Shown here: in pieces, positions 62,978 to 64,000 of the stretch
How positions within the stretch are numbered: the stretch's first letter is position 1
Layout of the letters: every line of letters begins with the position of its first letter
NCBI GenBank assembly: GCA_002457215.1
Contig: NTJZ01000003.1
Location: 124,001 to 188,000 of the forward strand
From: OM182 bacterium MED-G28
GTDB taxonomy: Bacteria; Pseudomonadota; Gammaproteobacteria; Pseudomonadales; Pseudohongiellaceae
DNA length: 64,000 bases
Direction of reading: 5' to 3'
The notes under the pieces: model-generated
The model's database searches: none
What the model saw: only the letters and a program-made list of their open reading frames with translations
Told to the model about the DNA's origin: nothing
Program-made: the position numbers and the translations under genes

Positions 62978-64000
62978 TTACTCAGCCTCTAAGTGGGGTG
63001 GGCGGCGAGGAAGACTCACAGTCATTTGGGTGCCTTCGCCGATTTTGCTCGTAATAATCAACTGACCGCCGTGAGCTTGGGCGATGAGCCGGCACAGGTA
63101 CAACCCCAAACCAAAGCCTCCAGTATTGCGCTGACGAGCGCTATCAGCGCGATAAAACGGCTCACTGATTTGAGGAAGGTGGTCTTCTGAAATTCCTTCG
63201 CCATTATCGATAACTTCGATAATTCCAAGATCCTTTCCAAAGCTAACTTTTACTATAATTGGATTTCTTTCACCATGGCGAATTGCGTTATTTAATAAGT
63301 TGGTAAGGAGTAATCTAATCCGTAACTTATCAAACTCGAATAGCTGGTCTGCGTTGGGGGCTTCGATGGTTAGCCCGCCTTCATAGTGCTCGAACTGATT
63401 GACTATAGAATGAACGAAGTCAGCTAATTCTGCGACTTCCGGAGCAAGCACAGCATGTTCGTTATTCAGCCGTTCCGCCTCTAATAAGTCTGAGATTAAT
63501 AAATCAATTTCGTCTATATCTTCTTTTAGCTGCGCCTTCTCTTTGGAGTCTTCCATAAATTCCATGCGAAGTTTAGCTCGGGTAATTGGCGTACGTAATT
63601 CATGGCTTATCGCCATTAATAATTGTCTCTTTGCTTCCAGCATTGACTGTAATGAATCAGCCATGTGATTTATACTATCTGTCAATTCTCCTAACTCGTC
63701 CTGACGATTACTCTTTACGCGATACCCTAAGTCACCTTGGCGAATTCGTTCAGCACCTTTTCGCAGCAGCCTCACTGGGTCCAACATTTTGTTAACCATT
63801 AAATAATTAATGAAAAGTATTACAGCCGCTAGCGTGAGGCCAGCATAAAGCACAACTAAATCTATATCGCTGTTCCGTGCTTGACGATACATATAAAAAT
63901 CGTAACCGCCCCGTTGTACTTTAATAATGTCTTCACTATTAATTGATCGAAGTTCGGCGTCGTCAGTTAAAGATTCAGAGTAGGTAGCAGAGTCAACATT
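62978..64000 (-). CDS. Sensor histidine kinase (5' end cut by window edge)
   Basis: The frame is open to the end of the window, so the N-terminus and probably the first membrane helix are missing; 340 codons are present. Seen: the end of a periplasmic region, a membrane helix (VVLYAGLTLAAVILFINYLMV), a HAMP linker (DPVRLLRKGAERIRQGDLGYRV), the HisKA dimerisation domain with the phospho-His in AISHELRTP, and a HATPase with N box NNAIRHG, G1 DNGEGI and G2 GFGLGLYL. Its response regulator is not in the window. The signal is unknown. Confidence 0.92.
   Translation of the reverse strand, partial: NVDSATYSESLTDDAELRSINSEDIIKVQRGGYDFYMYRQARNSDIDLVVLYAGLTLAAVILFINYLMVNKMLDPVRLLRKGAERIRQGDLGYRVKSNRQDELGELTDSINHMADSLQSMLEAKRQLLMAISHELRTPITRAKLRMEFMEDSKEKAQLKEDIDEIDLLISDLLEAERLNNEHAVLAPEVAELADFVHSIVNQFEHYEGGLTIEAPNADQLFEFDKLRIRLLLTNLLNNAIRHGERNPIIVKVSFGKDLGIIEVIDNGEGISEDHLPQISEPFYRADSARQRNTGGFGLGLYLCRLIAQAHGGQLIITSKIGEGTQMTVSLPRRPPHLEAE

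Noticed and set aside
1..64000. tRNA genes, including selC, and CRISPR or insertion sequences
   Set aside because: I scanned for T-loop, repeat and terminal-repeat patterns and saw none; the tRNA for selenocysteine must be elsewhere if present.

Overview
The window is a 64 kb stretch of a Gammaproteobacterium with moderate to low GC. Several blocks keep the gene order I know from Pseudomonas and its marine relatives: gshB-tonB-algH-ruvX, yggS-proC-yggT-metX-metW-rdgB-hemW, rppH-ptsP, lgt-thyA-folA, and lptM-lysA-dapF-DUF484. LPS genes (lpxL, hldE, waaA), a TonB protein and a beta-barrel protein mark a Gram-negative envelope. I see no tRNA, rRNA, insertion sequence, CRISPR array or prophage.

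Layout. 1-6.4 kb: LPS genes (a membrane protein cut by the window edge, lpxL, hldE, waaA) enclosing an aldo/keto reductase and FAD oxidoreductase pair. 6.4-8.4 kb: pepQ and a DUF1330 protein. 8.6-13.2 kb: glycine cleavage operon gcvT-gcvH-gcvP. 13.4-17.3 kb: a CBM9/DUF5916 outer-membrane protein, a redoxin interrupted by an in-frame TGA, and lepB. 17.5-22.1 kb: the giant helicase lhr behind a LexA-type operator. 22.1-25.2 kb: an sRNA-like unit with a near-perfect terminator, DUF6164, a TraB/GumN protein, a 58-residue small protein and an 870 bp gene-poor gap. 25.2-31.6 kb: slyD-like, a molybdenum sulfite-oxidase-family enzyme, polB, gcvR, a HAD phosphatase and rppH. 31.7-40.9 kb: ptsP, carbonic anhydrase, an NRDE protein, lgt-thyA-folA, then argA, argE and phhB on the opposite strand. 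40.9-50.0 kb: one long leftward run hemW, rdgB, metW, metX, yggT, proC, yggS, ruvX, algH, tonB, gshB. 50.2-56.0 kb: a membrane protein and three glycosyltransferases, probably an accessory surface-glycan island. 56.0-59.0 kb: DUF484, dapF, lysA and the tiny lipoprotein gene lptM. 59.3-63.0 kb: a Gld-type ABC transporter operon. 63-64 kb: a sensor histidine kinase cut by the window edge.

The most notable point is at 15842-16426. A secreted thioredoxin-fold protein reads through an in-frame TGA exactly at the first position of a (Cys/Sec)-x-x-Cys motif. A short hairpin at the right distance follows, with a G in its loop, so this looks like a selenoprotein that ordinary gene calling splits in two. 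Next in interest are a perfect 16-bp LexA-type operator in front of lhr, and a leftward RNA unit near 22.1-22.35 kb that ends in a UUCG-loop terminator and carries a 15-nt stretch complementary to the 16S rRNA 3' end.
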